Shown: positions 1 through 11,801 of the stretch, piece by piece
How positions within the stretch are numbered: the stretch's first letter is position 1
How the letters are laid out: each line of letters begins with the position of its first letter
Source: Branchipolynoe longqiensis
Taxonomy: Eukaryota > Annelida > Polychaeta > Phyllodocida > Polynoidae
Assembly (NCBI GenBank): GCA_030323885.1
Contig: CM059192.1
Coordinates: 64,783,593-64,847,592, forward strand
Direction: 5' to 3'
Length of the DNA stretch: 64,000 bases
Notes under the pieces: model-generated
Told to the model about the DNA's origin: nothing
What the model saw: only the letters and a program-made list of their open reading frames with translations
The model's database searches: none
Position numbers and translations under genes: made by a program

Positions 1-144
1 ATTACAGGATCTGTTAATTTGGTATGATCTCAGCCGCAAACGGATAGAAACGTTGAGGACGGTTGTCGTTAGAAATTACCCAGGATGTTTGAATTGTTCC
101 TGTGAGCGTCTGGATACAGGAATGTATAGAGAATTGAGTGCAAA

Positions 145-352
145 GATGGAAAATTAGTCATGGAAAGCTTTGCAAAATTCTCACACCATAGACTTCTGCA
201 GTAACAGCTTCTGTTAAATTGACTCTACGCAGGGAAAAATGCTTAATAAGTGCATCAGTATCTAAGTTAGATATGTAACATCAAATGTAGATAATAGGCT
301 TGGTTGTGAAAATGTGATATTTCATTGGAATATGCAGTTTTAATATAAAACA
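145..352. mobile_element. TTAA-type MITE, one half
   Basis: This matches one half of the roughly 350-bp MITE seen many times later (37.5-38.1, 44.9-45.7 and 49-52 kb). It carries the shared stretch around AAGTGCATCAGTATCTAAGT and ends at a degenerate terminal repeat, ATATGCAGTTTTAA. The other half is missing. The first 140 bases show nothing else recognisable. Confidence 0.6.
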
Positions 353-395
353 ATATAGTGGGAGACACGAATACCACATACACACATACGTGCAC

Positions 396-425
396 TTAGC
401 CGTAGCCGTAGCCGTAGCCGTAGGT
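396..425. repeat. Short simple repeat (TAGCCG)n
   Basis: Four to five tandem copies of a 6-bp unit, TAGCCG, directly before a possible SINE head. Confidence 0.8.
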
Positions 426-433
426 TGATTGCA

Positions 434-528
434 CCAGGGAGACTACATATACTAATGGTTAGGGTGCTAGCCCTGAATGGGCAGATTATGTGGGTTCTAG
501 GCGCAATGTTTCCCATGTGAAAATATAC
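434..528 (+). mobile_element. Possible tRNA-derived SINE head
   Basis: An A-box-like stretch (ACTAATGGTTAGGGTGCTAG) is followed about 45 bp later by a B-box-like GGGTTCTAGGC. This spacing is that of a tRNA-derived pol III promoter. There is no convincing acceptor stem or cloverleaf, so a SINE remnant is more likely than a tRNA gene. It directly abuts the truncated 3' end of the minus-strand LINE-A copy. Confidence 0.35.
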
Positions 529-1601
529 CCTACGGAAGTTAAAAGAATATTATTGTGTTTTAGGTGTTGGACCGATGATCCAGCATATTTTTGTTTTATT
601 TTCCGGATCATGGTCCATACTTTAGAAAGTGGGGTGCAAGTGGTTATGCTGGAGACATTTTATCTCCAACACATCCTCCTTGCCTCCCTAATAATTCGGC
701 GAGCCCGAGCCCTTAGAATTTTAAAGCGGACGTGGTTCTCGGCGGTAGGCCGCCGGAAGAACACACGTTGCGGCTTTCCTCTGCAATCGACCCCAAGATC
801 TCTGAATGTTTTCATTGCAACAGGATCATTGCGGGCTACTCCCATGAACCTCTCACTGGCGAGTGACTGGAACAGTGACCAGTCAGCTTTGCTCAGCCAC
901 TAGCTCGGTTCCTTCCGGTTCCGAGCTGGTCCCTTAGTCGTAATCACGATAGGGAAATGGTCACTTCCACAAAGGTCATTCCAGACTCTCCACGAGAAGT
1001 CCAGCAGGAGACCCGGTTGCAATAGTGAGGTCGATTGCAGAGCAGGTCCCAGGATGAACATAAGTATGGGACCCAACATTCAGAAAGCTTAAAGCGCGAT
1101 TGCTTAGGAAATTCTCAACTCCCCTGCCCTTGCTGTTTGTGTTTGCACTACCCCACATGGGTTGTGTGCATTGAAGTCCCCCATTAAAATGTAGGGGGGA
1201 GGCAACTGATCAGCTAAAGTTTCTAAATCTTGTGTTGAACATATGGAGTTAGGGGGGATATATATGGAGCATATCGTAATGGTTTTATCCAGACTAATTC
1301 GAATGGCTATTGCTTGAAAAGTTGTATTTAAGGTGATGGGGGTGTGTATCACATCTTCATGCACCAGAATAGACGAGCCAGCAGTGGCTCATTCCCCAAC
1401 CGGTGCATAAGAGTGATACATATTGTAGTCTTTTAGAGAAATCTGATCAGTAGCCTTTATATATGTTTCTTGTAAGCAAAGGGCAAGAGGGTCAAACCTC
1501 TCACAATGCAATCGCACTTCATTGAAGTTTGCTCTAAAACCTTGGCAGTTCCATTGTATTATATGTGTGCCTGTCATATTGACGGCGTGACAGGGACACA
1601 T
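529..1601 (-). pseudogene. LINE-A ORF2 N-terminal AP endonuclease fragment
   Basis: Motifs of the exonuclease-endonuclease-phosphatase fold are visible: WNCQGFRANFNEV at the N-terminus, LCLQETYIKA, then ICSIYIPP and LMGDFNAHNP. These nick target DNA in non-LTR retrotransposition. Several frames are needed to follow it, so it is not functional. It breaks off after about 350 residues at the SINE-like sequence near 529. Confidence 0.8.
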
Positions 1602-1745
1602 CCCACAAGTTTCACCTTGGGGGACACGCTACTGCCACGGCTCGGGGGAACCTCGGCCATATCAATATCCTGCAGCGTAGAAAACTGATTTCCAGTGGGG
1701 ATGGGGTATGCTGCCCCCTTGGGCATATGGCCCGATAGTGGTCTT

Positions 1746-3369
1746 TCACAAACTAAAGCGCTTTTCTTTGTTACTTCTTTTTTTTACTTTTTCAATTGTT
1801 TTGTGTGTAGAACTTGAAGCTGCCTCTGTCTGAACAGAGGCAGACTTTATTTCTGATTTTTTTCCAGATGGCTTTACACTCGGACTCTGGGTCGGTGAGC
1901 GGGCCATGGGCCTCTCTCCCGACAGCCATGTCAAATCGGTCTGGCAATCGATTGTCCTGGTAAAGGGCTTTGCCACCGCGGCATAGCTCTTGGCAAGTGG
2001 TGAAGGGGTAAACAGGACAATCCTTCGACACGGCCATATGGGGACCCAGGCAATTGGCACATTTTGCCTGGTTGTGACAATCAGTGTTGTCCTGACCCGT
2101 CTGGTCGCATCGGAAGCAGGTTACCTCGTGTTTGCAGTTATCCTTTCCGTGTCCGTACTTTTGGCATTTAAAACAGCGAAGAGGATTCGGGATGAAAGCA
2201 TCCATGCCAACACTGAGGTTACCAACTTTTAAGTTTCTGGGGCGGCACTGGTGCACTAAATGTGAGGATGTAGGTATTTGTTTTTATTTCCTTACCTTCT
2301 TTCCATATGGTTATCCTTTGGAACACTGTCATATTCCCCACTCTGATCTGAAACCTACCATTCAAAAATACATTTGGAACCTATGGCAGATCGAATGGGA
2401 TGAACACCCAGACAACAAACTCCATAGAATTACCCCCTCCGTGAACGGACTGCCGCAGAGTCGCCTGGAAGGGCGACACGACCAGGTTTTAATAAGATGC
2501 CATATTGGCCACTCGTGGCTAACACACGTTTTTCTGCTCAAGGGGGAGCCTCCCCCTGAATGTATTGGATGTCAGTCCCCACTGACATTAAAACACATTT
2601 TATTAAACTGTGTGGATTTCATGGCCCTGCGCCAACAATTTTACACTGCAAACAACATGCAAGACCTTTTTACTAAAGTAAAACAAGAAAAGATTGTAGC
2701 CTTTTTGAGGGCAGCTGGTTTGTACCAACTCATATAGGTTTTTAAACAAAATTTCATCGGTGAATAATACTATCATTTAGACTTTTATTTAGCTATATGA
2801 TTGTGAGTTTAGAAAATTCATGAGTGTCCATTGACACAAAATTGATTGTATGCTTTTACATATAAAAGCGATGGTTTGAACAAAAACAAACATTTCTCGC
2901 CGTGAATATGGCCTATGCTGCCGACACGGCGTAAAGCAACCACCAATCAATCAATCCTTAGAACGTTTTGTACACCTTGTGGTTTCAGTTCGAGTGCGAA
3001 CTCATCCTCACCGACCTCACTTAGATCTCTAGTTCGGATTACTCCTCTACTAGAGTTTAGGGTATGTTGAGGAGAGGCCTTTATGCCGAGACCTGCCAAC
3101 GTGCTTGCATGTTGCAGGTTGTCGGCTTGGGCCTTCTTTGCGCACTGAATCAGAAAATCACCAGACTTCATTCTTATGACCTTTGTGACGGTGCCCACTA
3201 TCCCATTGATGCCTTTATCAATGGCAAAGCAAGAGGGCCTGGCACCCAAGTCAGTGAATGCGATCACAATGAATCGCGGCCAATTCTTTTCCATAATGGG
3301 ATCGTCGTTTTCGGAGTCCAACTTGTCAGCCATCTGTCTTTTCTTTTTTGGGGGGTAGTTGTTTGCCAT
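1746..3369 (-). pseudogene. LINE-A ORF1 (gag-like, three CCHC zinc knuckles), split by an insertion
   Basis: The N-terminal part lies at 3369-2957 and the C-terminal part at 2310-1746. The C-terminal part shows three CCHC knuckles, CFKCQKYGHGKDNC, CFRCDQTGQDNTDC and CANCLGPHMAVSKDC, typical of the nucleic-acid-binding ORF1 protein of Jockey/I-like LINEs. A later frame change near 2000 leads into the charged C-terminal tail. The plus-strand LINE fragment between the halves removes continuity. Comparison with the copy at 38833-40077 shows that the two halves adjoin exactly at the insertion point. Confidence 0.85.
2313..2957 (+). mobile_element. LINE-A 5'-truncated copy (C-terminal HCCH region and tail), nested
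   Basis: The reading frame to 2737 encodes the end of LINE-A ORF2, including the CX2CX7HX4C finger in CIGCQSPLTLKHILLNC. A 3' UTR and a (CAAT)n tail follow, ending at 2957. It is inserted in ORF1 of the minus-strand copy. The hexamer ATCCTT occurs at both edges (about 2311-2316 and 2954-2959), which looks like the target duplication. Confidence 0.85.
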
Positions 3370-3639
3370 ATTTGTTTACTAATTTTTTGTCGTCCTTGGT
3401 CCCCACCCACCACGGAGTCCTAAATGGGATTTGCAGAGCTGCGGTATCCGTCAGATGCACATCAGGGATACAAGGACGGTATACTCAAATAATGAGGCAA
3501 AGAAATCTACAGTCATTACTTGATTGACCCATTAGCCACCGGCTTCTAGGAATAGCTTTAGTTCACAGGTTGTGCAATAACCATTTTTCCACAGTAGGTT
3601 TGATCTGTTGTGTTTTTGCGAAATAGCTTACTATCCTAG

Positions 3640-3886
3640 GGCAAGGCATGACCAGCCGATTGATTGGACCGGGCCAATCCAACCACTCGTCTAGGTGAAG
3701 TCGGGGCCAAAGTGCAGTGTTGGATCGTTGAGAGCAATTGCTGCTCACCATCCTCAAGCACCAGGATCCCTTCCTCCACCGACACGAGTTGTGACTCACG
3801 GCAAACGAGTCGCCCCATTTGTCGCCTTTTGCGATCTGCAAAGGGGTACAGAGGAACTATTCTAACCCGGTTCCTCACAGGGGCAC
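3640..3886 (-). repeat. Interspersed repeat, SINE-like, copy 1
   Basis: The minus strand here matches the plus strand of 19990-20245 closely. Shared text includes GATCTGCAAAAGGCGACAAA-like and GACTCACGGCAAACGAG segments (seen here on the plus strand as their complements). It resembles a dispersed mollusc repeat whose core reads GTAAAAGGCGAC, recalled rather than searched. No target duplication was found. Open frames through it are not believed to be genes. Confidence 0.55.
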
Positions 3887-4406
3887 ATCTTTTGTAATAC
3901 AGGATATATTTAGGTGAAAGTTGTTCTCAATTCCCATGACTAGAGCTTTGAAATGATTATCATATATTTCTAAAAAGGTAAATATTAACAAAGTTATGCC
4001 ATTTTGAATATAAGAAAGGCTCAGACCCAAAATTATGATTTTGTACTTCAAACGCACATATCTTTTGTAATACAGTATGTATTTAGATGAACTTTTTACT
4101 GCTCAATTCCCATGACTAGACATTTGAAAGGGTTATATATTTCTAAAAAAGTAAATATTAACAAAGTTATGCCAATTTGAATATAAGAAAAGCTGTGACC
4201 CAAAATTAAGATTTTGTACTTCAAACTCACATATCTTTTGTAATGCAGTATGTATTTAGATGAAATTTGTACTGCTCAATTCCCATGACTAGATCTTTGA
4301 AAGGCTTATATATATATTTCTAAGAAAAGTAAATATTAACAAAGTTATGTCAATTTGAATCAAAGAAACGCTGTGACCCCAAATTAAGATTTTGTACTTC
4401 AAACTC
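3884..4406. repeat. Satellite-like tandem repeat, about 172 bp x 3
   Basis: Three diverged units each begin with CACATATCTTTTGTAAT and end with GATTTTGTACTTCAAAC, starting near 3884, 4056 and 4228. They are AT-rich and show no coding signal. From 4407 to 5047 nothing recognisable is seen. Confidence 0.85.
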
Positions 4407-5047
4407 TGAGAACATTACGTTATTTGAAACAATTCACATATATACATATAAAACAAGTACTACTACTATACTCTACTCCGTGCTGCTCCCCATTTTTGCA
4501 TGAACTACAGTGACTGGTGCTGTACATTATACAGCGGGAGCCACTCCCTTAATTCTACAGGAACGGTGCTGTAACTAATACAGCACTGATCAAACTTAGA
4601 TTATTGAGACTGTCAATTCTAATAGTAAGATGGCCGGAAGACCAGTGCTCCCGCACTGACAACTGTCATGTTCAGATGAATAAATACTTTACCCCCCAAA
4701 ATTAAAAAAAAATTACTACATATCCATTGTATTGCTAGCGCAACATTAAACTATCACATATAAGTGGCTTAAAAGGAAAAGACAATAGTATTCACATATA
4801 CAAATGTATATGGGTCGTTCTCTGAAGCTGGGTACCACTTTAATGACTTTTATTACAAGTCCAAAATGAAAACATCCTAAATAATAGCCGAAAGCATTCC
4901 AAACAATAGCAGAATCCATATTCGTATGAAGCTTTACATGCTGTGGATGCAAGCTATTTCACTTTTTGATTTTGATATTTAAACGAATAACAATAGTTTC
5001 AGAGAATGACTCATATACATATCAAATATGTACAGTACATTTTATTG

Positions 5048-6412
5048 CTAGCAAAACATTAAATCATCACAGATAAGGTCTGTTCCCAGTTCAAACTTTG
5101 AAGTTTTATAATCAACATCATCATCATAGCTCTCACCGATGTGAGTATTCCAATAGCCAACAATGTATGACACAACCTCACCATTTCCCTTTTTGGCCTT
5201 CTCGACTCTCCCAGAGTATACAATTCTCTCCCTATTGTCTGTATCGTACAAAGTGTGGCAGATATTTCGGCCAACAGCAGCACCAGTCAGAATATCTGCC
5301 AAATCGTCCTGAGTTGAATCATCAAGATTGGCGAATGTAGCTTTGATATCTTGCACATCAACACCTTTCACCTTCATCTCCACATGTTTTCTCTCTCTCT
5401 CGACTTGCTTTTGTGTTTTCATAGCAGCCCACCTAGATAGCTCCCTTTGAATAACAATAAGTTGCTTTCGACTACCCTTCCTGTTCTCCCTTGCCACATG
5501 GATAGCCCAGTTCACAATCTGTTCTCTCTCATCTTTGAACAAGCTATCAATGTATGGAACCACACCATTCTTTTTTGCTCTCATCTTCGCTCTGAGGAAA
5601 TCAACGCCAGCATGTTTAGCCCTCTCCTTTCCATCACTGTACATACCCATTATTTCTTCTGAGTCAATGTTGTGAGAGCGAGCTGAAGCAGTTTCTTGTC
5701 GTAGCTGGTAGGTTATGTCCAGTGCAAAGTACCGCTTGTACTGGCGTTCAAGTACCGAGACAACAGTGTTCAAACAGGATGCAGCCATTTCAGTGAACTG
5801 CTCCTTATCTGATGGCTCAGTTCTCAGTTTGTTCATAGTTTCATCATTGCTACTCAGCTGTCTTCCGAAGAAATCAGTGTTGGAAGTGAGAATGTTGTAT
5901 GACTCTTCAGCTGCATTTCTCAATGATAACATGACCTTCCTCACAACACTGATCCCTTCAACATGATCGAGTTTGCTTTATGCTGAGGTGTAGAACACCT
6001 GCATCCAAGGGCCCGTCAGCAACTTGCCAACAAGACCAAGTACCTTCATTTCTAGAATGGCCAAAGGATTTTGAAAATCCTGTCTGATCCTGGCTTGAAG
6101 GCCGCCACAAGAAACTGGACTATTAGTGAAAAACTCTAAAAACTTTTCATAATGCTCAATTAGTTTTCCACAAATATTTTTTTTTACTAAATATATTTTA
6201 TTCAGCGAATAATGTCTATTGTCAGCGCCAGAGCACTGGTCTTCTGGCAGTTCATTACAATTTGTTGGTACATAAATGACAATATCAGTTGCAATAATAA
6301 CCACATGAAAAACCTGTTCGATAATAGAAGCATAATATAAATTGACTATTTGTCGTAATAGTAACTGCATGCAATTCCAGTTCAACATATCTATTATGCA
6401 CTTGGTGAGCAT
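5048..6412 (-). pseudogene. Unrecognised ORF with a single in-frame stop, possibly transposon-related
   Basis: One reading frame runs from 6412 to 5048 on the minus strand, about 454 codons, broken only by a TAA at 5978-5980. The part before the stop ends in LLTGPWMQVFYTSA. The part after is 298 residues from its first methionine, lysine/glutamate-rich and probably largely helical (around EEIMGMYSDGKERAKHAGVD and KTQKQVERERKHVEMKVKG). It contains a GYW-bearing segment (YIVGYWNTHIG) near the C-terminus, which ends LICDDLMFC. I have the impression that similar proteins are multicopy in invertebrate genomes, which would suggest a mobile-element origin, but I cannot name a family. Codon usage looks coding over the whole span. 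No terminal repeats were found around it. Confidence 0.5.
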
Positions 6413-6852
6413 GCATCAATAAATGTACAAGATGACTCTAGAATTGTCTTTAAACACTTCTTTCTTCCTTTGCTTTCTGTTCTTTTTTCAAAAAGATATA
6501 ACATATCTCCAATACACATATATATATTATATTGTAAATATGCAAATCAGTGGATCCAATCACCAATACCAAATGCGGAAACCTGCCCATTTTTAAAAAT
6601 CCCATCACAAGTGTTCCGTTCTGTGTGGCCTAATGATGGGATGGAGGTCTGAGATTGCAGTGGGGACTTACATCAGACAGGTTTTATGTCAATTTAAAGG
6701 AAAATGTTAGGTATTAGGTTTTGAAAGAAGGTGTAGTAGGGGTGGGGTAGGGGCGGGAAGGGGATCAGCGTGCAGGGCTGTGTAGTGCATTTGAAAACAT
6801 TTATGTATATATGTATGTGCAAGGGTCAGGGCAAGGATGGCCTTTAGAATAC

Positions 6853-7686
6853 CTATAACTGTGTCGGGGTCTGACAGGCCTGTTGTATTTTCATTAAGTT
6901 TTTAAATTCAAGGAGACTTGTGGACCGTCTTGTCCTCACTGGAAGTTTATTCCACAATGTGCCACCTCTGTAAATCGGTGCTTTAGTCAGTTTGTTTGTT
7001 AGTGGCTTGGGTGTTTTTAGAAGTGTAGCATCGCTCTGTCTGGTTACTCTGTTTGTATGGTCAACATATTGTTCATCATTGGATCTTTTATACATGAGAC
7101 TGAGGAGATGTGTTTCCCTCCTTTGGCTAAGGTAGCTGACTTGTGCTTTAGCATGCATTTCCTTCACAGACAGGTTTTTCCCTCTGTAGACAGTTCTAAG
7201 TGCCCTGTTTTGAATCCTCTGTAATTTGTTTTCTTGTTGTTTTGTCAGCAGTCCATATATTAAATCATTGTAGTCAATTATTGGAAGAATAGTGGCTTTA
7301 TATAGTAACAGGGCTGTATTCTCGCTCATGTAGTACCTAATTTTTCTGAAAGTTGTCATTTTTATGGCTATCATTTGATTAAGTCTTGACAGTTGTCGAT
7401 TACCATTTAGTGTAGAATCGAGTGTGGTCCCTAAATATTTGTATGATTCTACCTCATTCAATACTGCATCACCCAAATGTAAATTGATAGGTTGTGCTCT
7501 GGATTCTTTTACTTTGGTTGCAAAAATTATGTATTCAGATTTCTTTGCATTAATTGTCAGTTTATTTTCCTTACACCAGATGTTAACCGTAGCTAGTACA
7601 TCCTCAACTACCTCTGCTGCAGATGCAATGTTTGGGCTATGGACTGTGAGGGCTGCATCATCAGCAAACTGTGAACATGGCCTCAT
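6853..7686 (-). pseudogene. LINE-C reverse transcriptase, YADD-like box and C-terminus
   Basis: This frame begins at the shift and carries the active-site box QFADDAALTVHS, followed by NIWCKENKLTINAKKSEYII and YKYLGTTLD, the usual thumb-proximal motifs. The C-terminal region (KLQRIQNRALRTVYRG, RGGTLWNKLP) is typical of CR1/Jockey-type LINEs. The stop is at 6853-6855. Confidence 0.85.
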
Positions 7687-8926
7687 TTGTTACCAAGGGC
7701 AAGTCATTAATGAATATGAGGAAGAGTAGTGGCCCAAGCGTGGAACCCTGGGGTACTCGAGTTGTAATTGATCTCTCCATTGACTTAGTGCCATTTATTT
7801 TTGTAACTTGTTGTCTATTTGATAGATAGTTGGCTATAAATGTACAAGATTTAGGACCAAGTCCTGCCCTTTCAATTTTCCAGAGTAAAATGTCATGGTC
7901 TATTGTGTCAAAAGCTTTCTTGAAATCAAGAAAAACAGTTATTGTCAGAGCTCCTCTATCCATGTTAGTCAGCAGTTCATCTAATAGAGTGGCTAGGGCT
8001 ATTGTGGTTGATTTATCTTTTCTGAAGCCATTTTGCTGTTTGGCAAGGTAGTTGGTGTCTTCCAGGAAGGTTTTTATTTGATCATGGATTATTTGTTCGA
8101 TGACTTTGCCAGGGAGGGGCAGCATTGATATTGGTCGCAGTTCATTGCATGATTTAGGATTACTTATCTTTGGTATTGGTGTGACAGTAGCTATTTTCCA
8201 TTTATCTGGGAATAGACCTGTTTCAATGACAAGGTTGTAGAGATGTGTAAATTCATCTATTAGGATGCTAATGGCAGTCTTAATGAAGGCTGAATTTATA
8301 TTCATCATACCAGACAATTTATATGATGAAAGTTCCTCAATCTTGGTGAGTACTTCTTCTCTTGTTGTTTTCTCAAGATTGTATTCATGTTGATTTGCGA
8401 CTGGGTGATAATTTTGTGGATACTTGTTTTTTTGGTTTTTTTTCTTGGCGAGATTTGTCCCAATGTCTACAAAATAGTTGTTTATTACTTCAGCTAACTG
8501 ACCATCAGGTACTCGCTCACCTGTGCTGCCGTCTACTATCCTGTTTATCTGTGGTTTGGCTTCTGGTTGAATTTGACTTAGTTCATACCAGAATTTCTTA
8601 GGATTCTGGTTGTGCTTTATGGCTTGATCAATGTAGTACATAGATTTCGCTTTCCTCACCTCTGTTCTGGCTTTGCTTGTTAAGCATTTTGCGATAAACT
8701 GGTCTCCTGGGTCTTTGGTCAGGTCAGCCTTTTGCTTAAAATAATCTCTGTCCTTTTGTAGTTCTATCAGTTCACTGGTGATGTAAACAGCCGTGTTCTC
8801 TTTTATTTTTAGTTCAGTCATCGGACAAAGTTTATCTGCTGCATGGTTGATCATATCTTCTAAAATATCCCAACATTTGTTGGGATCCTGTTCTTCAAAT
8901 ATTGTAGTGGGGTTATAACTCTGCAA
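7661..8926 (-). pseudogene. LINE-C reverse transcriptase, main part
   Basis: RT motifs in order: PIPKISNPKSCNELRPISML, then QNGFRKDKST, then FLDFKKAFDTIDHDIL with the first catalytic Asp, then VPQGSTLGPLLFLIFINDLP. The frame then slips. The catalytic FADDAAL box is encoded in the next frame (6853-7686). The open frame extends upstream of the first Met at 8926 into the endonuclease, so that Met is not the true start. The frameshift next to the catalytic box means this copy cannot make active enzyme without recoding. Confidence 0.85.
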
Positions 8927-9341
8927 GATTGTCCTAAGTGCATCAGTTGAAAAGTTCCTATATGTCCTTCCGCAGTATGTGGTGGTTTTTAGGTTGTTTC
9001 TGGGTTTCTTTTTGATAATATTGACTGGCTTATGGTCACTGACATTGTAGTTAAGGACTCCTGCTTGAGTGCAATACTTGATGTTAGTAAAGGCTAAATC
9101 GATTGTAGTTGCAGTAGTTCTAGTTGACCTAGTTGGTTTATCTATCAGCTGTTAGAGCTCATGTTCTGAAGCAAATTGATTTATGATTATGGCTGGTAGC
9201 TTTCTCTTAGCACTACAGTCTGCATTGAAGTCGCCTATCAGTAGGGTCTCATACTTGTCTATGTCATCTATTTCACTCATCACATTGCTCAATTCCTCAA
9301 AGGCCTGTTTAACGCTTCCATCTGGTGGTCTGTGCACATTT

Positions 9342-10290
9342 CCAAGGAAAGACTCAACTGACCCTCTGATCTACAACAGTATGTTCAGGGAGGTTAAAGA
9401 CATACATTCTGATCATAAGTTCATCTACACAGATGGTTCTTACAAGGATGACAAGGCTGCAGCGGCAGCTGTCATGGGCAAGCACACCTTCTCGGAGCGA
9501 TTACCAAAGGGTGCTTCGATATATTCAGCAGAGCTTGATGCCATATTCTTAGCAATGGACCATGTAGAAACCTCTTCCCATAGAAAATTTGTGATATGTT
9601 CGGATTCAAAATCATGCCTACAAGCTATTCAGAGCAAGGATTGGAAGAACCCTCTGATCCGCAAGATTTTAGAAAGGTTACATTATTTATGTTCAGGACT
9701 TCACAAAACTGTGCTTTTTTATTGGGTGCCGAGTCATGTTGGCATTCGAGGAAATGAGTCTGCAGACGTGGCTGCCAAAGAAGCTCTCAACAAATGCATT
9801 ACACCTCTTCCCATTCCTCACACGGACCTCAAAAGGCACATCAGTGCACTCATAAGGAAAAAGTGGCAATTACAATGGGATGAAGCTGTCATGAACAAGC
9901 TTCATGCAATTCAGCCCACCCTTGGCAAATTTTCAGGTGCTTGTCGTAGAAATAGACGCGAAGAGACCGTTGTTGCACGTATGTGAATTGGACATAGCTA
10001 TTTGACTCATAGTTACCTTTTTAAACCAGAAGACCAGCCAGAATGCATCCCATGTGGAGTGCCTCTGACTGTGAACAATATTTTGATTGAATGCATTGAC
10101 TTTGCAAATGTTCGAGCACAGTATTTTAATGTAGCAAGTATGAAATGTTTATTTGACACTGTTAGTACTGCCTTAGTTTTATCGTTTTTAAAGCACATTG
10201 GACTGTTTAACCGGTTTTAAGACATTTTGATGGCATTGTATAGCCCTTAGTGTGCTGATATGCCGTTAAGCATTTAGTCATTCATTCTAA
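9342..10290 (+). mobile_element. LINE-B 5'-truncated copy: RNase H, C-terminal domain, (CATT)n tail
   Basis: The RNase H domain is clear: IYTDGSYKDD, SAELDAIFLAMD, ICSDSKSCLQA and WVPSHVGIRGNESAD supply the D-E-D-D acidic residues. A TGA at 9984-9986 then interrupts the frame, which resumes through ECIPCGVPLTVNNILIEC to LKHIGLFNRF near 10217. The 3' UTR ends in CATTCATTC. The same 3' end recurs as a fresh insertion at 29516-29679. The family is related to LINE-A but has a different 3' UTR and tail. Confidence 0.85.
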
Positions 10291-10508
10291 GTTGGATATA
10301 TAGGATCAAATGTAAGTAGTTGTTTTAATTTTGACAAAATTATATTTCATCGGACCATGCAACTTTAAATTGCCGCAGTATTCCCTTCTATCTGACAGTG
10401 GATACTTGTTAAGTGCATCAGTATCTATGTTAGATATGTAGAATCAAATCTAAATAATTGTTTTGGTTTTGAAAATTTGATGATTCATCGGACTGCAGCT
10501 TTAACTGA
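10291..10508. mobile_element. TTAA-type MITE fragments
   Basis: Two partial copies in a row end in terminal repeats ATCGGACCATGCAACTTTAA (near 10372) and ATCGGACTGCAGCTTTAA (near 10505). The first matches a fragment at about 50965-51063 almost exactly. Confidence 0.65.
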
Positions 10509-11442
10509 AGATTAGATCACTGAGTAGGGAAAATTAACTTCAACTTCAGAAAACTGTAGTTCTGTCAATTCTTTTTGGATTTTGACCAGACAAAAACCAA
10601 AATCTGTGCAATTTAACGTTCTTCAAAATAGCACCATTCCCTGCACAATTTGACGAGAATTAAGTCCTGGGGCCATATGCATGGAGCAGTGTTAGAGGCG
10701 TGTGGTGTTATCCCTCTAACACTGTATAGCTATCACCGTTTATCGGCGGCGTCGAAAACGTATGCATGGCGGCCTAAACGGTGAGTGATAGCTAAACATG
10801 AATGTATTTATAGATTTGGGATATCCCCTCCTCAGGTAACCGGCGAGCCCCTGTTTTGCTCAATATGGTCGCTGATGCCGCGGCGTCGCAAACAGCGGTT
10901 ACAATTTAGATCTCATTCTGTCAAATTGTGGCTTCGGAGCCATTATTATTATGTCGATTTGTAGTTTAATGTGAAAATAAATACGTTCTGCCATCTCAAA
11001 AAAAGTTTATATCGCCCCTGTGACATGATTTTGATTGTACGTTTATGTGTAGATTTTGTGATATCTGCTGAAACTGGTTGCCGGCGGCTCAAGTGTATGC
11101 GTATAGTTATCGGTTAGGTACAGCGTGACAAATGTGTTGTTAACGTACACAAATTTCAGCTCACTTTTCCCCATTGTAAGTCTGTTACAACTACCATACT
11201 ACTACTACTACTTCTTCTTCTTAGACAGGATCGCACAGACAGGCAGACACCAACAGACTCCTACTTACATATGTACACAGTGAGTTTGTTGCGTCAAATA
11301 CGAGTGTCAACCACAATTGACAAAAAGGCCCGTACTGACACTGTCACTGACATACATACATGCATACACCACGGCTGATACTACACAGAAAAAATCATCC
11401 GTATAGAGTCACACCCATCTATACACACACGTACATACTTAC

Positions 11443-11607
11443 ACTTTTAAAAATTAATAAGTGTCTATTGACACCTAACTGATTGTATGCTTTTACATTA
11501 TATGTAAAGGCGATGGTTGAATAAAAAACAAACAATTCTCGCCGTGAATATGGCCTATGCTGCCGACACAGCGTAAAGAAACCACCAATCAATCAATCAA
11601 TCATACT
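11443..11607 (+). mobile_element. LINE-A 3' tail fragment within Harbinger
   Basis: Contains the family's 3' UTR signature, CTCGCCGTGAATATGGCCTA and GCTGCCGACACAGCGTAAAG, ending in (CAAT)n. It is only about 165 bp and 5'-truncated. It postdates the Harbinger insertion. Confidence 0.85.
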
Positions 11608-11801
11608 TACACACACACAGGCAAACACACATACATAAATACACCCCGGCCAACACACTATTACCCACAACGCACACACACTCACCGATTTCTAATACAC
11701 GTTCTACCAATAATATCCCCACAACTACTACTATTACTATTACTTTTACTACTACTTCTACTACTACAACGACGACTACTTCAACTACTACTACTACTGC
11801 T

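Larger units (their letters stand above)
529..3440 (-). mobile_element. LINE-A non-LTR retrotransposon, 3'-truncated, interrupted copy
   Basis: Read on the minus strand, this copy has a 5' leader (3440-3370), ORF1 (3369-2957 and 2310-1746) and the start of ORF2, an AP-type endonuclease (about 1601-529). It stops abruptly inside ORF2 near 529, so RT, RNase H and tail are absent. A plus-strand LINE-A fragment sits inside ORF1 (2313-2957). ORF1 and ORF2 carry frameshifts, so the copy is dead. The ORF1-EEP-RT-RNH layout of the family (pieced together from copies here and at 20.3 and 38.8 kb) is that of Jockey/I-type LINEs. The exact clade was not determined. Confidence 0.85.
6853..9337 (-). mobile_element. 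LINE-C non-LTR retrotransposon (EEP-RT), 5'-truncated
   Basis: Minus-strand ORF2 of a third LINE family. From 9337 downward it shows the end of an AP endonuclease (LLIGDFNADC, then SDHKPV near 9025), then RT and a C-terminal domain ending at 6853. There is no RNase H domain, unlike LINE-A and LINE-B. It resembles CR1/Jockey-superfamily elements in its RT motifs. Defects: an in-frame TAA at 9152-9154 and a frameshift within 7661-7686. The copy is cut at 9337, where plus-strand LINE-B begins. Bases 6413-6852 show no gene; 6720-6780 is G-rich. Confidence 0.85.

Noticed and set aside
4746..4952. 68-codon minus-strand frame in the AT-rich region
   Set aside because: Short, no recognisable domain and no splice or repeat context to support it.
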